Positions 1-5,229 of a stretch of DNA of 22,366 nucleotides are shown one piece after another; the first letter of the stretch is position 1, and every line of letters begins with the position of its first letter. The notes beneath the pieces were generated by a model, which was given only the letters and a program-made list of their open reading frames with translations, had not been told where the DNA came from and made no database searches. A program made the position numbers and the translations under genes. The stretch comes from Palsa-459 sp035510855 (GTDB taxonomy: Bacteria > Actinomycetota > Acidimicrobiia > Acidimicrobiales > RAAP-2): contig DATKGG010000059.1 of assembly GCA_035510855.1 (NCBI GenBank), positions 1-22,366 of the forward strand, given 5' to 3'.

Positions 1-152
1 TAGATCGAGTTGTTGGTCAGCACCAGGCACCGCCGTCCAGCCGCGCCCAGCGCGTCGAGGAAGCGATCGGCACCCGGGATCACGGTGCCCTCGCGCACCA
101 GCACGCCGTCGAGATCGATGAGCCAAAAGGCAGGCACTGCAGCCCCGGCCAT
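1..152 (-). CDS. HAD-IIA family hydrolase, N-terminal part (cut by window edge)
   Basis: Only the first 50 codons are in the window; the rest lies to the left. The reading frame has the HAD motif I DLDGV (nucleophile Asp13, acid/base Asp15) and motif II TNNS near residue 46, with the spacing of NagD-like HAD-IIA phosphatases. These are cytoplasmic Mg-dependent enzymes that act on small phosphate esters. The true substrate cannot be inferred. ATG at 152 is the start because the homology begins about ten residues later, and a TACACT box sits 6 nt before it, which suggests a leaderless transcript. The protein start closely resembles the second HAD-IIA gene at 20532-21311, so the two are likely paralogues. 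Confidence in the family is good; the function beyond phosphatase is unknown. Confidence 0.8.
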   Translation of the reverse strand, partial: MAGAAVPAFWLIDLDGVLVREGTVIPGADRFLDALGAAGRRCLVLTNNSI

Positions 153-158
153 GCCCCC

Positions 159-164
159 AGTGTA
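159..164 (-). promoter_or_regulatory. Candidate -10 box for leaderless HAD gene
   Basis: On the minus strand TACACT is followed by exactly six bases and then the ATG at 152. In actinobacteria a TANNNT box with this spacing puts the transcription start at or next to the start codon. The same geometry occurs before four other genes in the window (1919, 2790, 21318, 21997). Confidence 0.5.
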
Positions 165-330
165 CGGAACCACGGTGTGGCCAGTTCACGAGCGTGCGCA
201 CCACGGTCGCTGGGCTGCGTCACCCGTCGAGATGCTGGTTGCGCTGTCCGTGACAATCGTGTGAACACCGCTCGCCGCTGGTCAATGCGGCCAAGGCAAC
301 AACGACGCGCTCGTGACGATGTCCATCGCC

Positions 331-1206
331 CTACGGCGTGATGAACGCGATCGAGTTGTAGATCGACAGGTACTTCTTGGAGAGGGTGCGCAGCTCCCCG
401 CTCTTGGAGAGCGTCGTGAGCGCGGTGTTGACGCACGCGACGAGCGGGTTTCCCTTGTGCAAGAGGAGCGAGTAGTGCTCGCCCGTCGCGTGGAACTGCG
501 CGACCTGGACGCCGTTGAGCACCTGCTGTGACGCGATGTACTGGCCGCTCGGCGTGTCGACGACGATCGCGTCGATCTTCTTCGCCTCGAGCGCGGCGAT
601 CGCGGCGACCATTGTCTTGTAGACGACCGGCGCGCGCTTCGGCACGATGTGCTTGGTCACGAACGTGAGTCCCGGAGAGCCGGTGGGCTCCCCGTAGAGG
701 TAGCCCTTGAGCGCACTCGGCGAGTGGTGCGTGACGATCTTGCTCGTCTTGAGCGCCACGATCGACTGGTTCACCGTGAAGTAGGTCTGCGAGAACGTGA
801 CCTTCGAGTTCAGCTTGGCGTTGTACGTGATCTCGTTGATGTCGAAGTCGAAAGGCTTCGCACCGGCCGTCACCGCGAGCTCATAGGGCTCGTCGTACCA
901 GGTGACGGCGGTCGACTTCAAGCCGAGCGTCGACGCCACGTGGTAGGCAACTGCTGCCTCGTAGCCCTTCTCGTTGCCCGGGTTGTTGTTGACGAACCAC
1001 GGTGACAGCGCCGGGTCGTTTGTCGCGACGGTCATCTTGGCCTTGGCGATGACCTCGGACTTCACGAGCTTGAGGCACGCAGCGAGGGTCGGCGGCTTGG
1101 CCGCCTGGCGGCGAGCCGCGCCGGACGCGACGCTGCTGGCGCCGATGCCCACAAGGAGGGCCGCGGTCAGCAGCGCGATGGCGAGGGGATTCCAGGTTGC
1201 GCGCAT
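331..1206 (-). CDS. Family 3 extracellular solute-binding protein of an ABC transporter
   Basis: A 291-residue exported protein of the type that captures polar amino acids or similar small solutes for an ABC importer. Residues 1-30 form a signal peptide (Arg near the start, then a hydrophobic run around 8-28). No lipobox is evident. The mature part shows the family 3 pattern: an early beta strand with ATNDPALSPW, a DFDINEITYN stretch where the hinge begins, and a late KKIDAIVVDTPSG segment before the terminal helices. I chose ATG at 1206 rather than one at 1269, because GGAGG lies just upstream and the signal peptide begins there. No permease or ATPase gene is adjacent, so this is an orphan binding protein in this window. 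Three CACGTG palindromes lie upstream. The ligand is not identifiable. Confidence 0.85.
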   Translation of the reverse strand: MRATWNPLAIALLTAALLVGIGASSVASGAARRQAAKPPTLAACLKLVKSEVIAKAKMTVATNDPALSPWFVNNNPGNEKGYEAAVAYHVASTLGLKSTAVTWYDEPYELAVTAGAKPFDFDINEITYNAKLNSKVTFSQTYFTVNQSIVALKTSKIVTHHSPSALKGYLYGEPTGSPGLTFVTKHIVPKRAPVVYKTMVAAIAALEAKKIDAIVVDTPSGQYIASQQVLNGVQVAQFHATGEHYSLLLHKGNPLVACVNTALTTLSKSGELRTLSKKYLSIYNSIAFITP

Positions 1207-1213
1207 GTTCCTC

Positions 1214-1282
1214 CACGTGGTGGCACGTGTTGGGAGGCGACCATCGTACCGAGCGAGTGCGACGAACACTGGTCACCACGTG
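1214..1282. promoter_or_regulatory. Cluster of three CACGTG palindromes upstream of the binding-protein gene
   Basis: CACGTG occurs at 1214-1219, 1224-1229 and 1277-1282. The first two are centred exactly 10 bp apart, so they lie on the same helix face. The first abuts the ribosome binding site of the solute-binding protein gene. A TACGAT hexamer (minus strand, 1248-1243) between the sites could be its -10 box. A repressor operator is a reasonable guess; no regulator gene is nearby. Confidence 0.35.
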
Positions 1283-1374
1283 CTACGCGAGCATTGCCCG
1301 CTCGCGCACGACGTCGCGTGCGGTGAAGTTCGTTCCATCTGGCCACACGGCGTCACGTCGGACGCACCGACTGC

Positions 1375-1524
1375 CTACGGCGCGATCGTCACCTTGAAGC
1401 CGTCGCCGAGGTAGATCGCGGTCGGGGTCGCCAGCGTCTTGCCGGTCTTGGCACCGTTGGACGTCCAATAGTCCGAGTAGAGGTGCGTGAATTTTGGGAG
1501 CGGCGCTCCGACCTGGACGCTCAT
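1375..1524 (-). pseudogene. Short ORF of unknown origin, possible C-terminal remnant
   Basis: A 49-codon frame (ATG at 1524, TAG at 1375) with strongly G/C-ending codons and a protein-like composition: few arginines, several Tyr, Thr and Gly, ending LGDGFKVTIAP. That is unlike the arginine-rich products of chance frames in this DNA. The frame stays open upstream of the ATG and runs into the antisense side of the SHOCT gene, where it stops looking like coding sequence. A GGGAG sequence lies 11 nt before the ATG, which is a poor ribosome binding site. I do not recognise the protein. It may be the tail of a truncated secreted or cell-surface protein, or a small real gene. Confidence 0.3.
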
Positions 1525-1616
1525 GAATCTGAATGCTCCCGGGGGCACCGGTCCGGCACGTTTGCTCGGTCGAGCGCTAGACGTAGGAGTGGTTGCGACG
1601 CCGACGAGGAGGAATC

Positions 1617-1910
1617 ATGCTCATCCGCCACCACTTCCTCTTCGGGGGGCGAGGACTCCGATTCATCGGCGGCCCTCTCGTCCTTCTGGTTCTCGTACTG
1701 CTGTTCGCCGGCGCGGTGGCGCTCGCGGTCGTGCTGTACTCCCGAGGTCGTCATCCCACGTCGGCCACGGGCCCTTCGGCGCGCCCTTGGGGCCAGGTCT
1801 CGGAGGCATCGCGAATACTCGACGAGCGATTCGCGCGAGGTGAGATCGACGACGAGGAGTACCGGCGACGCAAGCAGCTCCTCTCGGCGGGGCCATCGTC
1901 GTCGAGCTGA
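1617..1910 (+). CDS. Small single-span membrane protein with SHOCT domain
   Basis: A 97-residue protein. Residues 18-41 are one hydrophobic membrane helix (LVLLVLVLLFAGAVALAVVL). After a polar linker, residues 66-89 form a SHOCT motif (ILDERFARGEIDDEEYRRRK), a short C-terminal helix pair common in actinobacterial membrane proteins and thought to mediate oligomerisation. A Ser-rich tail follows. The start at 1617 is supported by AGGAGG four bases upstream; an earlier in-frame ATG at 1593 would only add an Arg-rich leader. It lies 20 nt before the metallopeptidase gene, which has its own -10 box, so the two need not be one operon. Specific function unknown. Confidence 0.8.
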   Translation: MLIRHHFLFGGRGLRFIGGPLVLLVLVLLFAGAVALAVVLYSRGRHPTSATGPSARPWGQVSEASRILDERFARGEIDDEEYRRRKQLLSAGPSSSS

Positions 1911-1918
1911 CGGACCGG

Positions 1919-1924
1919 TACAGT
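1919..1924 (+). promoter_or_regulatory. Candidate -10 box for leaderless metallopeptidase gene
   Basis: TACAGT is followed by exactly six bases and the GTG start at 1931. No Shine-Dalgarno sequence is present before that GTG. The geometry matches a leaderless transcript. Confidence 0.5.
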
Positions 1925-1930
1925 CCTGCA

Positions 1931-2269
1931 GTGTTCGAAGTCACGCGCGAGGAGTTCGAGTCCTTCGTCGACGACGCGATCGACTCGATTCCTGAGAACT
2001 TCGCGAGCAAGATCGTCAACGTCGCGTTCCTGGTCGAGGACGACGCTGCGGGGGGTGACCTCTTCGGGCTCTACGAAGGCGTCCCGCTGACGCGCCGGGT
2101 CAGCTACTCCGGGGCGATGCCCGATCGCATCACGATCTACCAGAACGCCATCTGCCGCGCGTGCTGGACCGAAGACCAGGTGCGAGAGCAGGTGCGACAG
2201 ACCGTCATCCACGAGATCGGGCACTACTTCGGGATCGACGACCCGCGGCTCCGCGAGCTCGGCCACTGA
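1931..2269 (+). CDS. Minimal zincin-like metallopeptidase family protein
   Basis: A 112-residue cytoplasmic protein with the compact zinc-peptidase fold seen in many actinobacteria (Zincin_1 type). The HExxH zinc motif is at residues 94-98 (HEIGH), and the following YFGIDDPRLRELG gives the usual third-ligand Asp region. An N-terminal helix (FEVTREEFESFVDDAIDSIP) and the VEDD strand are characteristic. Family members are this short and are rarely characterised; the substrate is unknown. The start is GTG at 1931, chosen because homology begins at once and a TACAGT box sits six bases upstream. It converges on the F420-type reductase gene across a hairpin. Confidence 0.85.
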   Translation: MFEVTREEFESFVDDAIDSIPENFASKIVNVAFLVEDDAAGGDLFGLYEGVPLTRRVSYSGAMPDRITIYQNAICRACWTEDQVREQVRQTVIHEIGHYFGIDDPRLRELGH

Positions 2270-2283
2270 GGTCGGTGTGCGCC

Positions 2284-2299
2284 CGAACGCGGGCGTTCG
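2284..2299. terminator. Hairpin between convergent genes, candidate bidirectional terminator
   Basis: CGAACGC and GCGTTCG form a perfect 7-bp inverted repeat (2284-2290 and 2293-2299) in the 64-bp gap between the stops of the metallopeptidase and the F420-type reductase. A second small stem, GGGC-TTGC-GCCC, follows at 2303-2314. There is no long T tract, so intrinsic termination is plausible rather than certain. Confidence 0.4.
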
Positions 2300-2333
2300 T
2301 ATGGGCTTGCGCCCACTCGCGCACCCGAAAGCG

Positions 2334-2783
2334 CTACTTCTCGATCGGCGTTGCGACCAGGACCGGGATGCGGCGGTCGGTCTTCTCCTGGTACTCCGCG
2401 TAAGGCGGGTACGCCGCGACCGCGCGCTCCCACCATGCCGCGCGCTCGTCGCCCGTCACCTCTCGCACGTCGACGTCAACAGCCGTCGGTCCGTCCTGGA
2501 GCTGCACGTCGGTGGGTGCTGCGACAAGGTTGTGGTACCACTCGGGGTGCGTCGGTGCACCGCCCTTCGACGCCACGAGTGCGTACCCGCCGTTGTACTC
2601 CACGCGCATCACCGGCGACTTGCGGATCGCGCCGGACTTGTTGCCTCTCGTTGTGACGATGATGATCGGAAGCCCGGTGTCACGCAGCGTGTTCGCTCGC
2701 TGGCCGCCGGAGCGTTCGTACTCCTCGACCTGCTCGCGCACCCAGGTCGACGGACTCGCCTCATAGGTTCCCTCGAGTGTCAT
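2334..2783 (-). CDS. Deazaflavin (F420)-dependent nitroreductase-family protein
   Basis: A 149-residue protein of the split-barrel family (F420H2-dependent reductase, Ddn-like). Such enzymes use reduced F420 to reduce quinones, enones or nitro compounds and are mostly actinobacterial. Visible family features: the N-terminal helix ending YERSGG, the TGLPIIIVTTRGNKSG strand-turn with the Gly/Lys phosphate-contacting loop, the VMRVEYNGGYALVASKGGAP barrel core, HPEWYHNLVA, and the terminal PYAEYQEKTDRRIPVLV. The length is normal. Start ATG 2783 has no ribosome binding site but a TACCGT box six bases upstream, so translation is probably leaderless. It supports an F420-producing host. The natural substrate is unknown. 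Confidence 0.88.
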   Translation of the reverse strand: MTLEGTYEASPSTWVREQVEEYERSGGQRANTLRDTGLPIIIVTTRGNKSGAIRKSPVMRVEYNGGYALVASKGGAPTHPEWYHNLVAAPTDVQLQDGPTAVDVDVREVTGDERAAWWERAVAAYPPYAEYQEKTDRRIPVLVATPIEK

Positions 2784-2789
2784 GCAGTC

Positions 2790-2795
2790 ACGGTA
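2790..2795 (-). promoter_or_regulatory. Candidate -10 box for leaderless F420-type reductase gene
   Basis: On the minus strand TACCGT is followed by six bases and the ATG at 2783. It has the same spacing as four other genes here. Confidence 0.5.
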
Positions 2796-3132
2796 TCGAG
2801 TGCGCGACCGCTTCGCGTCAGCGGTGCCGAGACAGCTGGAAGGTCAACGGATGAGGACTGCGAAGGCAGGAACCTATCGACGATCCGGATTCGCTGATCT
2901 TCCTCCAGCTGGCCTCGGCATTACCTGAGGTGCGTCCGAACCCCTCAGTTGTTCGCACGATATGCAGCGCCTCAGGGCGCGTCCAGTCGGCACAAGGTTG
3001 TTGTGCCTCACGTGATGTGAGCCCGCTCCCGACACGATCCGAGCAACGGCGCACTGTCGCGAGCGCGCCTCGGACTCGACGTCACGACACGACTGCGGTG
3101 CAGCGAGCGGCCACCGCGGCAACGATGCGCCA

Positions 3133-3168
3133 CGTGCGAACTCGTGCGAACTCGTGCGAACTCGTGCG
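3133..3168 (+). repeat. Decamer tandem repeat, 3.6 copies
   Basis: The unit CGTGCGAACT is repeated perfectly at 3133, 3143 and 3153, followed by a partial CGTGCG at 3163. The 10-bp period puts each copy on the same helix face. The array leads straight into the hairpin at 3168. Confidence 0.9.
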
Positions 3169-3194
3169 CGTGTCGTGCGCCGCGCACGACACGC
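3168..3194. other. Perfect 12-bp hairpin
   Basis: GCGTGTCGTGCG and CGCACGACACGC pair perfectly around a three-base CCG loop. No T tract follows on either strand, so it is not an ordinary intrinsic terminator. It directly abuts the decamer repeats and lies about 240 bp upstream of the GH16 start. Possible roles are protein binding or an RNA structure. Confidence 0.6.
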
Positions 3195-3436
3195 AGCACG
3201 CAGATCCACGCAGCATCGATCGACGCAGCGAATCGGCGATGTGTGCAAAATGCCGCCACGGATCAACCGATAGTGACCTTTGTGAAAAATGTGTGTTGCC
3301 CCAGTTCGTGGGCACGATTCATGCACGATGCGACCATCAGGTGCTCGCGCTACCGAGTTTGACACACTCATCTTCGGTACTGTGGTTGCGCGGGGCCGAT
3401 GCGATCAATCGCAGTTGCTGCCTTGCCACCCTCATC

Positions 3437-4339
3437 ATGAGCCTCCTTACCGAGCCACATGCCTATGCGAGTCGGACTCGCAGAGCGCGTTCGAGCCGAC
3501 TTCGTGTCGCGGGTGTTGTCATCGCCGTGGGGGGCGTGTTGCTGTCGACCTCGCCGAGCCTCGCGGCGCCACGAGCAAGTCGCGCGCATCGCGGCACGAC
3601 GCACCTGTCCAAGGTCGTGTACCCGCTCGGCATCCGGGACCGCCGCGAGCCCTCGGGCCTCGCACCTCCGAGTCCGAGGGCCATGCGGGGCTACGTGCTC
3701 TCCTACCGCAACGACTTCAGCCACCGGGTGCTGCCGAGCGAGTGGGGGAAGTTCGCCGGCGTGCCGTCGGGCGACTCGGGCAGCGAGTGGGCGCCGAGCC
3801 ACGTGCTCGCCGGTGGGGGCGTCGTCAGGCTCTCGACGTACCGTGACCCGAAGTTCGGTGGCCGCTGGGTCTCGGGCGGGATGTGCCAGTGCGGGCAGGG
3901 ACAGGGACGTCTCTACGGCGCCTTCTTCGTGCGCTCGAGGGTCTCTGGTCCGGGCCCCGACGAGGCCGAGCTGCTGTGGCCGGTCGCGCCTGCGTGGCCG
4001 CCCGAGGTCGACCTCAACGAGTCCGCCTTCGCGACGAACTCGACCTCGTGGACCGTGCACTACGGCAACGGCAACGCGTTCGCGCAGGGCACCCACAGCT
4101 TCAACCTCGAGCGTTGGCACACCTGGGGCGTCATCTGGACGGCGAGGTCCCTCACGTTCTCGATGGACGGACGTCTGTGGGGCCGGACCACCAACTACGC
4201 CGAGATCCCGCACCAGCCAATGACGCTCGACATCGACCAGCAGACGCGTTGCAACGTGCCTGCGTCGTGGGCCGCGTGCCCGCATCACCGCGCAACCCTG
4301 GAGATCGACTGGGTCGCGGAGTACCGTGCCGCAGGCTGA
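3437..4339 (+). CDS. Secreted GH16-family glycoside hydrolase (endo-beta-glucanase type)
   Basis: A 300-residue exported enzyme. Residues 1-44 form a signal peptide: Arg-rich n-region to about 24, hydrophobic VAGVVIAVGGVLL, then a SLA/A cleavage site. The catalytic domain spans about 75-298, a beta-jelly roll starting with YRNDFS. The GH16 motif ExDxxE is present as EVDLNE at 190-195, giving nucleophile Glu190, Asp192 and acid/base Glu195. The later HTWGVIWTARSLTFSMDG strand pair is also typical. GH16 enzymes cut beta-1,3 or mixed beta-glucans with retention; the exact polymer cannot be read from sequence. The start at 3437 is chosen for the signal peptide, although no clear ribosome binding site precedes it and the frame is open for 500 bp upstream. 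Together with the exported GH3 it could form a beta-glucan degrading pair. Confidence 0.88.
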   Translation: MSLLTEPHAYASRTRRARSSRLRVAGVVIAVGGVLLSTSPSLAAPRASRAHRGTTHLSKVVYPLGIRDRREPSGLAPPSPRAMRGYVLSYRNDFSHRVLPSEWGKFAGVPSGDSGSEWAPSHVLAGGGVVRLSTYRDPKFGGRWVSGGMCQCGQGQGRLYGAFFVRSRVSGPGPDEAELLWPVAPAWPPEVDLNESAFATNSTSWTVHYGNGNAFAQGTHSFNLERWHTWGVIWTARSLTFSMDGRLWGRTTNYAEIPHQPMTLDIDQQTRCNVPASWAACPHHRATLEIDWVAEYRAAG

Positions 4340-4427
4340 GTCGCGGTTGATTTGCGCCTGAAGCCACTGCAATGATGAGTGCGACGCGGTGTTCGTCGAC
4401 GCCGGTGTGAACGGAAGGGCCGATCGA

Positions 4428-4496
4428 TGAAGATCGAAGTCGCGAGCGTCGCGAAGCGCCGGTCGCTGCGGGCCCGAGGAGGACTTCGGTCATGAG
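4428..4496 (+). CDS. Possible 22-codon upstream ORF overlapping the cupin start
   Basis: ATG at 4428 has GGAAGG about 8 bases upstream, runs for 22 codons (starting MKIEVASVAK) and stops with a TGA that overlaps the cupin ATG as ATGA. Such overlaps commonly couple translation. The peptide is basic and not recognised. It may be a regulatory leader or chance; the cupin also has its own AGGAGG inside this ORF. Confidence 0.25.
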
Positions 4497-4854
4497 CCCG
4501 CACGACTCGAGGGCCGAGGTGCGACCGTGGGGCTCCTATGAGGTCCTGAGCGACGAGTTCGCGACGTGGAAGGTGAAGTACCTCACCGTGCTGCCCGGAC
4601 GGCGGCTCAGCTACCAGTCACACGCGCACCGCGCCGAGCACTGGACCGTCGTGCAGGGCACCGCCGAGGTGCTCCTCGACGGCCAGAGCCACCTCGTCGA
4701 GGTCGGGTCCTGCATCGTTGTGCCGGAGGGCGCCAAGCACCGCTGCGGCAATCCCGGCACCGAGGACCTCATCTTTGTCGAGGTCCAGATCGGCGACTAC
4801 TTCGGCGAGGACGACATCGTCCGCTACGAGGACGACTACGGACGAGTGGGCTGA
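4492..4854 (+). CDS. Cupin, mannose-6-phosphate isomerase type II C-terminal-like domain
   Basis: A 120-residue single-domain cupin matching the phosphomannose isomerase half of bifunctional mannose-1-phosphate guanylyltransferase/isomerases. Family landmarks are RPWGSYEVL at 11-19, the first metal motif QSHAHRAEHW at 42-51 (His44, His46, Glu49), GTAEV, VPEGAKHRCGNPG with His83, and the end VQIGDYFGEDDIVRYEDDYGR. Free-standing versions can interconvert fructose-6-phosphate and mannose-6-phosphate, feeding GDP-mannose and glycan synthesis. The start has AGGAGG eight bases upstream. The gene is not next to other sugar-nucleotide genes here, so the pathway role is inferred only from the family. 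Confidence 0.88.
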   Translation: MSPHDSRAEVRPWGSYEVLSDEFATWKVKYLTVLPGRRLSYQSHAHRAEHWTVVQGTAEVLLDGQSHLVEVGSCIVVPEGAKHRCGNPGTEDLIFVEVQIGDYFGEDDIVRYEDDYGRVG

Positions 4855-4899
4855 CGAGCGTCGTCGCGCGTGGCTGGCGGCTGGCAGCGCCAACCAACG

Positions 4900-5211
4900 A
4901 TGATGAGCAGCATGGCGCGGCGCGGGACTAAGCGAACCGGGGCGCTCGCACCCGCGCGCCGGATCGGCGGCGAGCGCTTCGCACGCAAGGTCTTCCTCGC
5001 GTGCGGCGCAGTGGGCGTGCTCCTCGCACTCAGCTGCATACCTGCGGGCACCGGGATTCGGGACGTCTCTTCGACGGCGTTCCTCCGGGCGGTCTTCGCG
5101 GTGCCGTTGTTGTGGGTGGGCCTGCGCGGCACGTACGTCACGACGAGGAACTTGCGGCGGATCCGCCGCGAGATCCGCCGGGGCGCCGCGCAGACCGAGC
5201 TGGACCGATGA
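4900..5211 (+). CDS. Small two-helix membrane protein of unknown function
   Basis: About 103 residues. A basic N-terminus is followed by two hydrophobic segments (roughly VFLACGAVGVLLALS and AFLRAVFAVPLLWVGLRG) and then a strongly basic tail (TRNLRRIRREIRRG). This pattern suggests two membrane spans with both ends in the cytoplasm. The start is uncertain: GTG 4870, ATG 4900, 4903 and 4912 are all in frame and none has a clear ribosome binding site. It lies 45 nt after the cupin and ends 18 nt before the convergent GGDEF-EAL gene. I recognise no family. Confidence 0.55.
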   Translation: MMSSMARRGTKRTGALAPARRIGGERFARKVFLACGAVGVLLALSCIPAGTGIRDVSSTAFLRAVFAVPLLWVGLRGTYVTTRNLRRIRREIRRGAAQTELDR

Positions 5212-5229
5212 CCTCGCCGCATGGTCGAA

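Larger units (their letters stand above)
2796..3436. other. Long non-coding stretch upstream of GH16
   Basis: About 640 bp without a convincing gene. Frames are open, but their products are rich in Arg, Cys and His and look like chance. It holds a gapped inverted repeat CTCAC-N5-GTGAG at 3007-3021, a decamer tandem repeat at 3133-3168 running into a strong hairpin, and an AT-richer patch around 3240-3300. A perfect -35 hexamer TTGACA is at 3359-3364, about 75 bp before the GH16 start, but no good -10 lies 16-18 bp behind it. The size suggests an extended regulatory region or decayed sequence. Confidence 0.5.

Noticed and set aside
3359..3364. Perfect -35 hexamer TTGACA upstream of GH16
   Set aside because: No acceptable -10 hexamer occurs 16-18 bp downstream; the TACTGT nearby is only 13 bp away, so I do not call a promoter.
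2930..3436. Long N-terminal extension of the GH16 frame, including a CxxC...CxxC stretch near 3239 that resembles a zinc ribbon
   Set aside because: A signal peptide begins at 3437 and the upstream product is Arg/Cys/His-rich with no family resemblance; it crosses a decamer repeat and a hairpin. The cysteine pairs are best seen as chance.
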